From an uncultured Oscillospiraceae bacterium (GTDB lineage Bacteria; Bacillota; Clostridia; Oscillospirales; Acutalibacteraceae), in NCBI GenBank assembly GCA_902496265.1, contig CABVAD010000008.1, positions 1 to 13,273 of the forward strand: DNA of 13,273 nucleotides, read 5' to 3'. Shown in pieces: positions 1 to 6,960 of the stretch (its first letter is position 1; each line of letters starts with the position of its first letter). The notes beneath the pieces were generated by a model. That model was not told where the DNA came from, did not search any database, and saw nothing but the letters and a program-made list of their open reading frames with translations. The translations under genes were made by a program, and so were the position numbers.

Positions 1-37
1 AAAATAAAGCAATTTCAAAAAGAATCAGGGGTTTAAA

Positions 38-1378
38 ATGGCACTCAAATTTAACTCAGCATACGCAAAGGATTTTATCAGGGAAAACGACCTTAAGGGT
101 ATTGAGGCTCAGGTTGCCGCCGCTCACGAAACGGTGAACGCGAAGTCAGGGCTCGGCAATGACTTTTTGGGTTGGGTGGATTTGCCTGTTAATTACGATA
201 AAGAGGAATTTTCCCGCATTAAGACGGCGGCGGCTAAAATAAGGCAGGACACCGATATTCTTATCGTTATCGGTATCGGCGGCTCTTACCTCGGCGCAAG
301 GGCGGCTATCGAGTTCCTTAAAGGACCGTACTACAACAATCTGCGTGGCGGCGCTCCCGAAATTTATTTCGCGGGCAACAGCATAAGCGGCGCTTATCTT
401 TCGGATATTATGGAACTTTGCAAGGGCAAGCGCGTTTCGGTCAACATTATTTCAAAGTCGGGCACAACGACCGAGCCCGCCGTGGCTTTCAGGGTGCTTC
501 GCAAGTATCTTGAGGAGCAGTACGGCGAGCAAGAAGCCGCAAAGCGTATTTATTGCACCACCGATAAGGCGCGCGGCACGCTTAAAAAGCTCGCCGACGA
601 AAAGGGCTACGAATGTTTTGTAGTGCCCGACGACGTAGGCGGCAGATACTCCGTTTTAACAGCTGTGGGTCTTCTTCCAATTGCCGCGGCGGGCGCGGAT
701 ATTGATAAGCTTATGTCGGGCGCGGCGGCGGCAAGAACAGAGTATAACGAGCCTGATATGTATAAAAACGATTGCTATCTCTATGCGGCGCTCCGCAACG
801 CTTTCTACAGAAAGGGTAAAGCGGTCGAGCTGCTTGTAAGCTACGAACCCCGCTTTACAATGATGGCGGAATGGTTTAAACAGCTCTTCGGCGAGAGCGA
901 GGGCAAGGACAACAAGGGGCTTTTCCCCGCGTCCGTAACCTTTTCAACCGACCTTCACTCAATGGGTCAGTTCATTCAGGACGGAAGCCGCGTGATGTTT
1001 GAAACGGTTGTCACCTTCGGCGAGAGCGATAAGGATATCACTATCGAGGCCGAGAGCAACAACGGCGACGGACTCAACTTCCTTGCGGGAAAGACTATGT
1101 CCTACGTTAACTCGAAGGCGTTCGAGGGTACGGTGCTCGCCCATACCGACGGCGGAGTGCCCAATCTTGTTATAAACGTCGATAAGCCCGACGAGGAAAA
1201 TTTAGGCCGCCTTATCTACTTCTTTGAAAAGGCGTGCGCTGTCTCGGGTTATCTGCTGGGCGTAAATCCCTTTGACCAACCGGGTGTTGAGAGCTACAAG
1301 AAAAATATGTTCGCCCTTCTCGGAAAGCCCGGATATGAGGAGCAGAGAGCGGCGCTTGAAGCCCGTCTTAACGGCTGA
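38..1378 (+). CDS. pgi: Glucose-6-phosphate isomerase
   Basis: Cytoplasmic enzyme that interconverts glucose-6-phosphate and fructose-6-phosphate in glycolysis and gluconeogenesis. The 446-residue protein matches the usual length of the short Firmicutes form. Visible family blocks are the first sugar-phosphate-binding SIS region, GIGGSYLG at 79-86, the phosphate-binding SKSGTTTEPA at 139-148, GGRYSVLT at 201-208, the catalytic FGESEGKDNKG region at 284-294, HSMGQFIQDG at 307-316 with the conserved ring-opening His, and the C-terminal QPGVESYKKNM signature at 414-424 with the catalytic Lys. The ATG is preceded by AGGGG at 27-31 with a 6-base spacer. Only 37 bases lie upstream in the window, so its promoter cannot be judged. 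All key motifs are intact. Confidence 0.97.
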   Translation: MALKFNSAYAKDFIRENDLKGIEAQVAAAHETVNAKSGLGNDFLGWVDLPVNYDKEEFSRIKTAAAKIRQDTDILIVIGIGGSYLGARAAIEFLKGPYYNNLRGGAPEIYFAGNSISGAYLSDIMELCKGKRVSVNIISKSGTTTEPAVAFRVLRKYLEEQYGEQEAAKRIYCTTDKARGTLKKLADEKGYECFVVPDDVGGRYSVLTAVGLLPIAAAGADIDKLMSGAAAARTEYNEPDMYKNDCYLYAALRNAFYRKGKAVELLVSYEPRFTMMAEWFKQLFGESEGKDNKGLFPASVTFSTDLHSMGQFIQDGSRVMFETVVTFGESDKDITIEAESNNGDGLNFLAGKTMSYVNSKAFEGTVLAHTDGGVPNLVINVDKPDEENLGRLIYFFEKACAVSGYLLGVNPFDQPGVESYKKNMFALLGKPGYEEQRAALEARLNG

Positions 1379-1433
1379 AATATATTTCAGAAGAAACTGC
1401 TTTTGCAGTGAAATAATAAAGGAGTTGTGACAA

Positions 1434-1841
1434 ATGATTAAACTCATTATCGGAAAAAAAGGTTCGGGTAAAACCAAAAAGCTGGTAGATATGGTAAACG
1501 CCGCGGCGGAGACCAGTCTCGGCAATGTTGTATGTATTGAAAAGGGCGATACCCTTACTTATTCCGTTACACATAAGGCGCGCCTTATCGACGCGGAAAG
1601 CTACGGCATTTCGGGCTACGGCGAGTACTACGGTATGGTTGCGGGCATTAAGGCGGGCAACCACGACGTTACCCACATCTTCGGCGACGCCACTCTTAGA
1701 ATAGGCGAGCGCGATTACGACAAGCTTGCCGCGTTTTTAGAGAGAATCTCGGCGATTTCGGACGTTGAGTTTATCTTTACGGTTTCCGCCGATAAAGAGG
1801 AGCTTCCGCAAAAGCTTTTCGAGCTTGCAGAGGTCTGCTAA
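1434..1841 (+). CDS. Small P-loop NTP-binding protein, function unknown
   Basis: A 135-residue soluble protein with a textbook Walker A motif near its start, GKKGSGKT at residues 7-14, directly after a short beta strand (KLII). A candidate Walker B strand ends at Asp85 (THIFGD, 80-85), and a second hydrophobic strand, EFIFTVSAD, lies at 112-120. This order suggests a minimal P-loop fold holding little beyond the nucleotide-binding core. There is no signal peptide or membrane segment. The start is well supported by AAAGGAG at 1418-1424, 9 bases before the ATG. It lies 55 bases after pgi and is followed by a strong terminator, so it probably shares the pgi transcript. Similar short clostridial proteins are, as I recall, annotated loosely as hypothetical or ATPase. 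I cannot assign a substrate or partner. Confidence 0.88.
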   Translation: MIKLIIGKKGSGKTKKLVDMVNAAAETSLGNVVCIEKGDTLTYSVTHKARLIDAESYGISGYGEYYGMVAGIKAGNHDVTHIFGDATLRIGERDYDKLAAFLERISAISDVEFIFTVSADKEELPQKLFELAEVC

Positions 1842-1865
1842 GCTGACATAAATTAAAATATAATT

Positions 1866-1906
1866 AAAAGAGGTAAGACTGCACCCCGCTTTCTTACCTC
1901 TTTTTT
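1866..1906 (+). terminator. Intrinsic terminator after the pgi/P-loop pair
   Basis: A perfect 13-bp inverted repeat, AAAAGAGGTAAGA (1866-1878) against TCTTACCTCTTTT (1892-1904), encloses a 13-base loop, and the T run continues to 1906. It lies 25 bases after the stop of the P-loop gene and 30 bases before the SDR start. This is a standard Rho-independent shape on the plus strand. The A-rich left side gives a weaker T-rich tail on the minus strand, but no minus-strand gene ends there. Confidence 0.88.
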
Positions 1907-1925
1907 AGATGTTAGACAGCAGAAC

Positions 1926-1929
1926 GGAG
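1926..1929 (+). promoter_or_regulatory. Ribosome binding site that fixes the SDR start
   Basis: GGAG with a 6-base spacer precedes the ATG at 1936. The in-frame ATG at 1909 lies only 3 bases after the terminator T run and has no such site, so 1936 is the better start. Confidence 0.75.
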
Positions 1930-1935
1930 TTTTAT

Positions 1936-2766
1936 ATGAAAAACAATTGGCTTAATAATAAAACCGTAATCGTCACGGGCGCGTCGAGCGGAATAGGCAG
2001 GGGGATTACGTTAAAGCTCATCAGGGAATATAACTGCAGGGTTTTAGGGATTGCGAGGAGCAAGGAAAAAATGAAGAGCCTTACAAACGAGTTAGGCTCG
2101 GACTCGGAAAATTTTTCTTATCTCCTGTTTGATGTGTCAAAGCGGGAAAACTGGAAAAGCTTTGCCGAATACATAAGGGAAAAGGGTATAAAGCCCGATA
2201 TTCTTATCAACAATGCGGGAATTTTGCCCGAATTTAAGAAGGCGGAGAGCTGTTCGTGCGAAGAAACCGAGAGGACAATGAACATTAATTTTTACGGTGC
2301 GGTGTATTCTATGAAGGAGCTGCTGCCGATTATTCTCGACTCCCCCTCACCCGCGGTTGTAAATATCGATTCCTCCGCGGCGCTTATGCCCCTTGCGGGA
2401 ACTTCCGTCTATTCCGCAAGCAAGGCGGCGCTTAAAGCCTATACGGAGGCTGTAAGGGAGGAGCTTCGCGGCAGGTGCTATGTGGGCGTTATCTGCCCCG
2501 GATTTACTCAAACCGATATTTTCCGAAGTCAGAACCTTACAGAAGAAAGGGAACAAAAAATAATCGGCGCTGTCAGCACCTCTTTAGATTACGCGGTTAA
2601 AAGGATTCTAAAAAGCATTGCAAAAAAGCGGGAGCTTACCGTAATCGGCGCCGACGCGAAGTTTATGAGCATTTTCGGCAGATTAATGCCCGTAAAGTGC
2701 GGAAGAGCGGTAAGCCGGGTTTTAAAAAAATCGGGCTTTAAGCTGTTTGACGGAGTATTTAAATGA
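1936..2766 (+). CDS. SDR-family NAD(P)-dependent oxidoreductase
   Basis: Classical short-chain dehydrogenase/reductase of 276 residues from the chosen start. The nucleotide-binding motif TGASSGIG is at 14-21, NNAG at 92-95, the catalytic Ser at about 146 (NIDSS), the catalytic YSASK at 159-163, and PGFTQTD at 188-194. The arginine-rich segment after the second strand (IARSKEKMK) hints at NADPH preference, which is an inference. Residues 232-276 form a basic, partly hydrophobic tail, as in SDRs of the YqjQ/DltE type that act on lipid-like or cell-envelope substrates. This tail does not settle the substrate. The gene starts just after a terminator, so it needs read-through or its own promoter. 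Its stop overlaps the start of a 26-codon ORF. The family call is secure; the specific reaction is unknown. Confidence 0.93.
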   Translation: MKNNWLNNKTVIVTGASSGIGRGITLKLIREYNCRVLGIARSKEKMKSLTNELGSDSENFSYLLFDVSKRENWKSFAEYIREKGIKPDILINNAGILPEFKKAESCSCEETERTMNINFYGAVYSMKELLPIILDSPSPAVVNIDSSAALMPLAGTSVYSASKAALKAYTEAVREELRGRCYVGVICPGFTQTDIFRSQNLTEEREQKIIGAVSTSLDYAVKRILKSIAKKRELTVIGADAKFMSIFGRLMPVKCGRAVSRVLKKSGFKLFDGVFK

Positions 2767-2843
2767 AATCCGGAATACGGAAATTTATTAAAAAAGCTCT
2801 ATTACTGTTGATATTTTCCTCTGCATTAAGTATAATAAAATAG
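2763..2843 (+). CDS. Candidate 26-residue hydrophobic microprotein
   Basis: An ATG at 2763 overlaps the SDR stop as ATGA and opens a frame ending at TAG 2841-2843. GGAG at 2752-2755 lies 7 bases before the ATG, a good ribosome site. The peptide starts MKSGIRKFIKK, with five basic residues in the first eleven. A run of about 13 mostly hydrophobic residues follows (ALLLLIFSSALSI), ending in Lys. This resembles a single membrane helix with its N terminus inside, or the start of a secreted protein that has lost the rest. The murD promoter lies inside its 3' half, so the pattern could be fortuitous. I do not recognise the sequence. It may be a real translationally coupled peptide, a gene remnant, or chance. 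Confidence 0.4.
   Translation: MKSGIRKFIKKALLLLIFSSALSIIK
2808..2836 (+). promoter_or_regulatory. Sigma-A promoter of the murD operon
   Basis: TTGATA (2808-2813), a 17-base spacer and a perfect TATAAT (2831-2836) form a near-consensus housekeeping promoter. Transcription would start near 2843, giving a leader of about 40 bases before the murD TTG start. This is the best promoter match I found in the window and marks the head of the six-gene operon. Confidence 0.85.
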
Positions 2844-2870
2844 ATACAGTGTATAACAAGAAATACTGAC

Positions 2871-2876
2871 GGGAGG
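2871..2876 (+). promoter_or_regulatory. Strong ribosome binding site for the TTG start of murD
   Basis: GGGAGG lies 8 bases before TTG at 2885. An in-frame TGA at 2867-2869 excludes any start further upstream, so the non-ATG start is well supported. Confidence 0.85.
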
Positions 2877-2884
2877 CAATCGTT

Positions 2885-4264
2885 TTGGACTGCAAGCAGT
2901 TTTTTAAACAGATTAACGGCAAAAAAATAGCTATGTGCGGAATAGGGGTAAGCAATACTCCGCTTATTATGAGCTTTTTAAGCAAGGGAGCCGTAGTGTA
3001 CGCCTGTGACAGAAGAACGCGCGAGCAGATAGGCGCGGCGGCGGATAAGCTTGAGGAGGCGGGCGCGGAGTTAAGGCTGGGCGAAGGCTATCTTGACAAT
3101 CTTGAGGTAGACATTATTTTCCGCACCCCCGGTATGAACTTTAACCTGCCCGAGCTTGAGGCGGCGCGAAAAAAGGGTATCGCCGTGACAAGCGAGATGG
3201 AGGTCTTCTTTGACCTCTGCCCCGCGACCATTTTCGCGGTGACAGGCTCTGACGGCAAGACCACCACTACAACGCTTATTGCAAAAATGCTTGAGGCAGA
3301 GGGCAAAACCGTCCATTTGGGCGGCAATATCGGAAAGCCGTTACTTCCCGAAATTGAAAACATAAGACCCGAGGATTATGTGGTTGCGGAGCTTTCCTCT
3401 TTCCAGCTAATCTCAATGAGAAAAAGCCCCGACGTAGCGGTTGTTACCAATGTTGCCCCGAATCACCTTGACATTCACAAGGATATGGACGAATATGTTG
3501 AGGCGAAAAAGAATATTCTGCTCCACCAGAACGCCTTTTCAAGGACGGTTTTAAACCGCGATAACGATATAACCCGCGAGTTCAGAAAGTACGTACGCGG
3601 TCAGTCGCTTTCGTTCAGTATGGAACGCCCGCTTAAAAACGGTGCGTGGCTCGATACCGACGGGGTTATCCATATGGCGTACAGAGGAATCGACGCGCCG
3701 ATTATGCACAGGAGCGAGATCGCGGTTTTGGGCGACCACAATGTGGAAAACTACCTCGCTGCAATCGCCGCGGTCTGGGGCTATGTGGGAGTTGACACAA
3801 TCAAAAAGGTCGCGCACGAATTTAAGGGGGTTGAACACAGGATTGAGTTTGTAAGGGAGCTTGACGGGGTCAAGTATTACAACGATTCGATAGCCTCAAG
3901 CCCGACAAGGACTATAGCGGGGCTTAAGGCGTTCGACCGCAAGGTAATGCTTATCGCGGGCGGCTACGACAAGCACATTCCCTTTGAGCCGATGGTGCCT
4001 TATATTATAGATAAGGTTAAAAAGCTTTACCTTTGCGGCGACACCGCCGAAAAGATTGAAAAATGCGTCCGTGCGGATAAGGCGTATAAGGGCGAGCCTG
4101 AAATTATAAGGGTCTCAGACATTGCCGAGGCGGTCGCCGCCGCGCATAAGGATGCGAAATCAGGCGATATTGTTACACTCAGCCCCGCCTGTGCGAGCTT
4201 TGACGCATTTCCCAATTTCGTGGCGCGCGGAAATTACTTTAAGGAACTGGTAAATAAGCTGTAA
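2885..4264 (+). CDS. murD: UDP-N-acetylmuramoyl-L-alanine--D-glutamate ligase (MurD), clostridial variant
   Basis: Cytoplasmic ATP-dependent ligase that adds D-glutamate to UDP-MurNAc-L-Ala in peptidoglycan precursor synthesis. The 459-residue protein has the three Mur-ligase domains in order. An N-terminal Rossmann-like part contains KIAMCGIGVSN (14-24). The central ATPase carries GSDGKTTTT (121-129), AELSSFQL (168-175), NHLDIH (193-198) and AKKN (207-210), the last holding the probable carbamylated Lys. The C-terminal domain has NDSIASSPT (333-341), GGYDK (359-363) and LSPACASFD (432-440). AELSSFQL and LSPACASFD point to MurD rather than MurC, MurE or MurF. Where E. coli MurD has NDSKAT in its D-glutamate pocket, this protein has NDSIAS, a form I recall from other Clostridia. 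Translation starts at TTG. It is the first gene of its operon and overlaps the next by one base (TAATG). Confidence 0.92.
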   Translation: MDCKQFFKQINGKKIAMCGIGVSNTPLIMSFLSKGAVVYACDRRTREQIGAAADKLEEAGAELRLGEGYLDNLEVDIIFRTPGMNFNLPELEAARKKGIAVTSEMEVFFDLCPATIFAVTGSDGKTTTTTLIAKMLEAEGKTVHLGGNIGKPLLPEIENIRPEDYVVAELSSFQLISMRKSPDVAVVTNVAPNHLDIHKDMDEYVEAKKNILLHQNAFSRTVLNRDNDITREFRKYVRGQSLSFSMERPLKNGAWLDTDGVIHMAYRGIDAPIMHRSEIAVLGDHNVENYLAAIAAVWGYVGVDTIKKVAHEFKGVEHRIEFVRELDGVKYYNDSIASSPTRTIAGLKAFDRKVMLIAGGYDKHIPFEPMVPYIIDKVKKLYLCGDTAEKIEKCVRADKAYKGEPEIIRVSDIAEAVAAAHKDAKSGDIVTLSPACASFDAFPNFVARGNYFKELVNKL

Positions 4265-5277
4265 TGGATATTAAGGATATTTTATTTTCCCTGTCCGAAA
4301 AGGACGCGATAGGCACGGTAACCGAGGCAAGCGCCTATGCTCGGGAAATTTTAAGCGAATACGCCGATACTGAAAAGGACGGCAATTTAAGCGTTATAGG
4401 CTTTATTAAGGGAAAAAGCGACTACACTATACTGCTGGACGCGCATATCGACCAGATAGGTATGATTGTGACCGATGTGGACAGCGAGGGATTCTTAACC
4501 GTGTCAAATTCGGGCGGGATTGACATACGCGCCCTTCCCGCAAGGGCGGTTACGGTTCACGGAAAGCAAAAAATCCCCGCCGTGTTTTGCAGTACGCCGC
4601 CCCACCTTGCAAAGGGGGAGAGCGAGTATACCGATATTGCGGAAATAAAGCTTGATACGGGACTCGGCGTTAAGGCAAAGGAGCTTGTTTCTGTCGGTGA
4701 TTATGTCACATTTTCAGCTAAGCCTGCCTGCCTTTCGGGCGATTTGGTAACGGGACGTTCCTTTGACGACCGCTCGGGGGTCGCCTGCCTTTTAGAGGCG
4801 GCAAAGCGGATTGCGGGAAAGGAACTGCCCGTCAGCGTCGTAATTCTTTTAAGCGACGGGGAGGAGCTCGGTATGCGCGGGGCGACAACCGCCGCGTTTA
4901 ATATAAACGCCGACGAGGCGATAGCGGTTGACGTAAGCTTCGGCGACGGCATAGGAATTAGTGAAACCGAGTGCGGAAAACTTGGCGAGGGCGCTATGAT
5001 AGGTGTTTCGCCCGTGCTTTGCCGCGCGCTCTCGGACAGGCTTATAAGCGTTGCCGAGCAAAACGGCATTAAATATCAGTTAGAGGCTATGGGCGGTAAG
5101 ACGGGTACTAACGCCGACGTTATTTCGGTATCGCGCGGCGGGGTCAAGACCTGCACGGTCTCTATTCCGCTTAGAAATATGCATACCGAGGTTGAAACCT
5201 TAAGCCTTTCCGACCTTAACTCGGTCTGTGACCTGCTCGAAAAATACATTCTGTCGGGAGGTCTTTTAAATGCTTGA
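4264..5277 (+). CDS. M42-family metallo-aminopeptidase, first paralogue
   Basis: A cytoplasmic co-catalytic metal aminopeptidase of the M42 (FrvX/CelM/TET) family, 337 residues. The expected ligands are visible by family comparison: His61 in DAHIDQIG, Asp168 in FDDR, the catalytic and metal-binding pair Glu200-Glu201 in DGEELGMRGA, Asp223 in AVDV, and His307 in RNMHTE. The PDZ-like insertion expected between the first His and FDDR is present at roughly 68-155. Known M42 enzymes assemble into tetrahedral dodecamers that trim N-terminal residues from peptides. The ATG overlaps the murD stop by one base and has no close ribosome site (AAGGAA at 4241-4246 is 17 bases away), so translation is probably coupled to murD. 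It overlaps the next, homologous gene by 8 bases. The residue preference cannot be predicted. Confidence 0.93.
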   Translation: MDIKDILFSLSEKDAIGTVTEASAYAREILSEYADTEKDGNLSVIGFIKGKSDYTILLDAHIDQIGMIVTDVDSEGFLTVSNSGGIDIRALPARAVTVHGKQKIPAVFCSTPPHLAKGESEYTDIAEIKLDTGLGVKAKELVSVGDYVTFSAKPACLSGDLVTGRSFDDRSGVACLLEAAKRIAGKELPVSVVILLSDGEELGMRGATTAAFNINADEAIAVDVSFGDGIGISETECGKLGEGAMIGVSPVLCRALSDRLISVAEQNGIKYQLEAMGGKTGTNADVISVSRGGVKTCTVSIPLRNMHTEVETLSLSDLNSVCDLLEKYILSGGLLNA

Positions 5278-6277
5278 TATTTTAAGGGAGCTTACCGCGC
5301 TTGACGGCGTTTCGGGCGGGGAAGACGCGGTAAGGGATTATATAATTTCCAAAATCAAGGGGCATTGCGAGTACAAAATCGACCCGCTCGGCAGTATTAT
5401 CGCCTTTAAAAAGGGCAAAAACCGCTCTGTCAAAAGGCTTATGGTTGACGCGCATACCGACGAGGTCGGGCTTATCATAACCTCCGTTACCTCGGACGGC
5501 TTTTTAAGCTTTTCGGCGGTGGGCGGAATTGACACCGCCGTGCTAATGTTCCGCCGGGTCAGAATCGGTGATGTTAACGGCGTTATCACGGGTAAGCCTA
5601 TTCACCTGATTTCGTCGGAGGAAAGAAAAAAGCTTCCCAAAGCCGACAGTCTTTATATAGATATCGGCGCGTCCTCTAAGGAGGAGGCGTTAAGGCTTGT
5701 GCGCATAGGCGACCGCGCCGTAATCTGCGGCGAATATATCCAAATGGGCAATAAAATAAAGGCAAAGGCGATTGATGACCGCGCGGGCTGTGCGATACTG
5801 ATTTCGCTTTTGACTAATGACAGTGATTACGACTTTTACGCGACCTTTTCGGTGCAAGAGGAGGTCGGCTTGCGGGGCGCTAAGGCGGCGGCTTTTACGG
5901 CAGCACCCGATTCGGCAATTGTGCTTGAGGCTACCACCGCCGCGGATATAGCGGGGGTAGATGCTTCAAAAAGGGTATGCGTTTTAGGTGACGGACCCGC
6001 CGTATCCTTTATGGACAAAGGTGCGGTATATGACCGCGCGTATTATGACGCGGCGCTAAACAGCGGAATAAAATGTCAGCCGAAGGCGGCGGTAGCGGGC
6101 GGCAATAACAGCGGGGCGGTGCATTTAAGCCGCGGCGGGGTGAGAACCCTTGCAATTTCGGTGCCCTGCAGATATATCCACTCCCCCTCTTGCGTGGCGG
6201 ACAAAGAGGATATTGAAAACGCGGCAAGGCTTGCACAATATATGATAAACGGCATTTGTTCGGGTAAAATCGAATGA
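5270..6277 (+). CDS. M42-family metallo-aminopeptidase, second paralogue
   Basis: Second M42 peptidase, 335 residues, same architecture as its upstream neighbour but clearly diverged. Visible metal and catalytic residues are His62 in DAHTDEVG, Asp169 in IDDR, the Glu197-Glu198 pair in QEEVGLRGA, Glu220 in VLEATTAAD, and His304 in RYIHSP. The Glu at the fourth ligand position, against Asp in the first copy, is a known alternative in the family. The active site looks complete. The ATG has its own GGGAGG at 5256-5261 with an 8-base spacer, inside the end of the upstream gene. Two adjacent, differing M42 genes suggest either complementary residue specificities or a mixed oligomer. Mixed assemblies are described for archaeal TET enzymes; here it is a proposal. 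The stop overlaps the next start as ATGA. Confidence 0.93.
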   Translation: MLDILRELTALDGVSGGEDAVRDYIISKIKGHCEYKIDPLGSIIAFKKGKNRSVKRLMVDAHTDEVGLIITSVTSDGFLSFSAVGGIDTAVLMFRRVRIGDVNGVITGKPIHLISSEERKKLPKADSLYIDIGASSKEEALRLVRIGDRAVICGEYIQMGNKIKAKAIDDRAGCAILISLLTNDSDYDFYATFSVQEEVGLRGAKAAAFTAAPDSAIVLEATTAADIAGVDASKRVCVLGDGPAVSFMDKGAVYDRAYYDAALNSGIKCQPKAAVAGGNNSGAVHLSRGGVRTLAISVPCRYIHSPSCVADKEDIENAARLAQYMINGICSGKIE

Positions 6278-6960
6278 TACGCCTTACCGACAGCCTGCCC
6301 GAAGCGAGCGAGCCGAACGCCGAATATGTAAGGATAAAGTGTCTTTTCGATTGCTACAAGGACGATAAAGACACGCTTTTCTGGGAGCAGGACGGCGGCA
6401 GGGCTTATATTTCCCTTGCAGACGGCGATATGACGGTGTTTTGCAGGGACGGCGACATAAGCGAAATACGGGAGTTTATTTCGGTGATTTCTCCGCGGAG
6501 TATTTTCGGAAGTTTTGATGTTTTAAAGGCGTTAGGCTTTTCCGATATACATTCGGTTGAGGTTATGTCACGAGTTGCGGATATTTCGGGCGAAGCCTTA
6601 AGCGACAGTCTGACAAGCAAGGAAATTTACGATATTTTAAATGTAAAGGAATTTTCCCTGCCCGAATACCCTTATTTCGCGGTGGATTTTTGCAGGCGGA
6701 TAAACCATGGGCTTGCAGACTGCTTTGCGGTGAAAGACAAATGCGCCGCGGTTTCCCTTCACACAGGGAATTACGCCCTTTTAAACGGCATTGTAAGCCG
6801 CGAAAAGGGCTTCGGCACATTGGCGTTAAAGGCAATTTTACAGAAAAATCACGGCAGGGAGTTACTTGTCTGCTGTGAAGAAAAGCTAATCGGATTTTAC
6901 GAAAAAAACGGATTTCAAAAAAGATACAAGGCGGGATACTCGTGCAGACAACAAGCATAA
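6274..6960 (+). CDS. GNAT-like acetyltransferase with unassigned N-terminal half
   Basis: A 228-residue soluble protein. Its C-terminal third shows GNAT hallmarks: the acetyl-CoA pyrophosphate loop REKGFG at 176-181 (R-x-x-G-x-G type) followed by a helix, the strand ELLVCCEE at 196-203, and FYEKNGF at 208-214, the usual motif-B Tyr/Asn-Gly-Phe signature. The first 120 residues carry no motif I recognise and could be a degenerate second GNAT-like half or a substrate-binding domain. It overlaps the second M42 gene by 4 bases (ATGA), lacks an obvious ribosome site, and is overlapped by 19 bases by the next gene, so translational coupling is likely. It could modify a peptide end or an amino acid supplied by its neighbours, but this is only contextual. 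The C-terminal family call is fairly sure. Confidence 0.78.
   Translation: MIRLTDSLPEASEPNAEYVRIKCLFDCYKDDKDTLFWEQDGGRAYISLADGDMTVFCRDGDISEIREFISVISPRSIFGSFDVLKALGFSDIHSVEVMSRVADISGEALSDSLTSKEIYDILNVKEFSLPEYPYFAVDFCRRINHGLADCFAVKDKCAAVSLHTGNYALLNGIVSREKGFGTLALKAILQKNHGRELLVCCEEKLIGFYEKNGFQKRYKAGYSCRQQA

Noticed and set aside
1383..1415. Hairpin between pgi and the P-loop gene (ACTGC/GCAGT stem with TTTT loop, outer TATTTC/GAAATA)
   Set aside because: The inner stem has only 5 pairs, a 7-base one-sided bulge separates it from the outer pairs, and no T run follows. It is not convincing as a terminator or regulatory element.
1909..1935. Upstream ATG extending the SDR protein by nine residues
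   Set aside because: It lies 3 bases after the terminator T run and has no ribosome site. The ATG at 1936 has GGAG at a good distance and gives the normal SDR N terminus.
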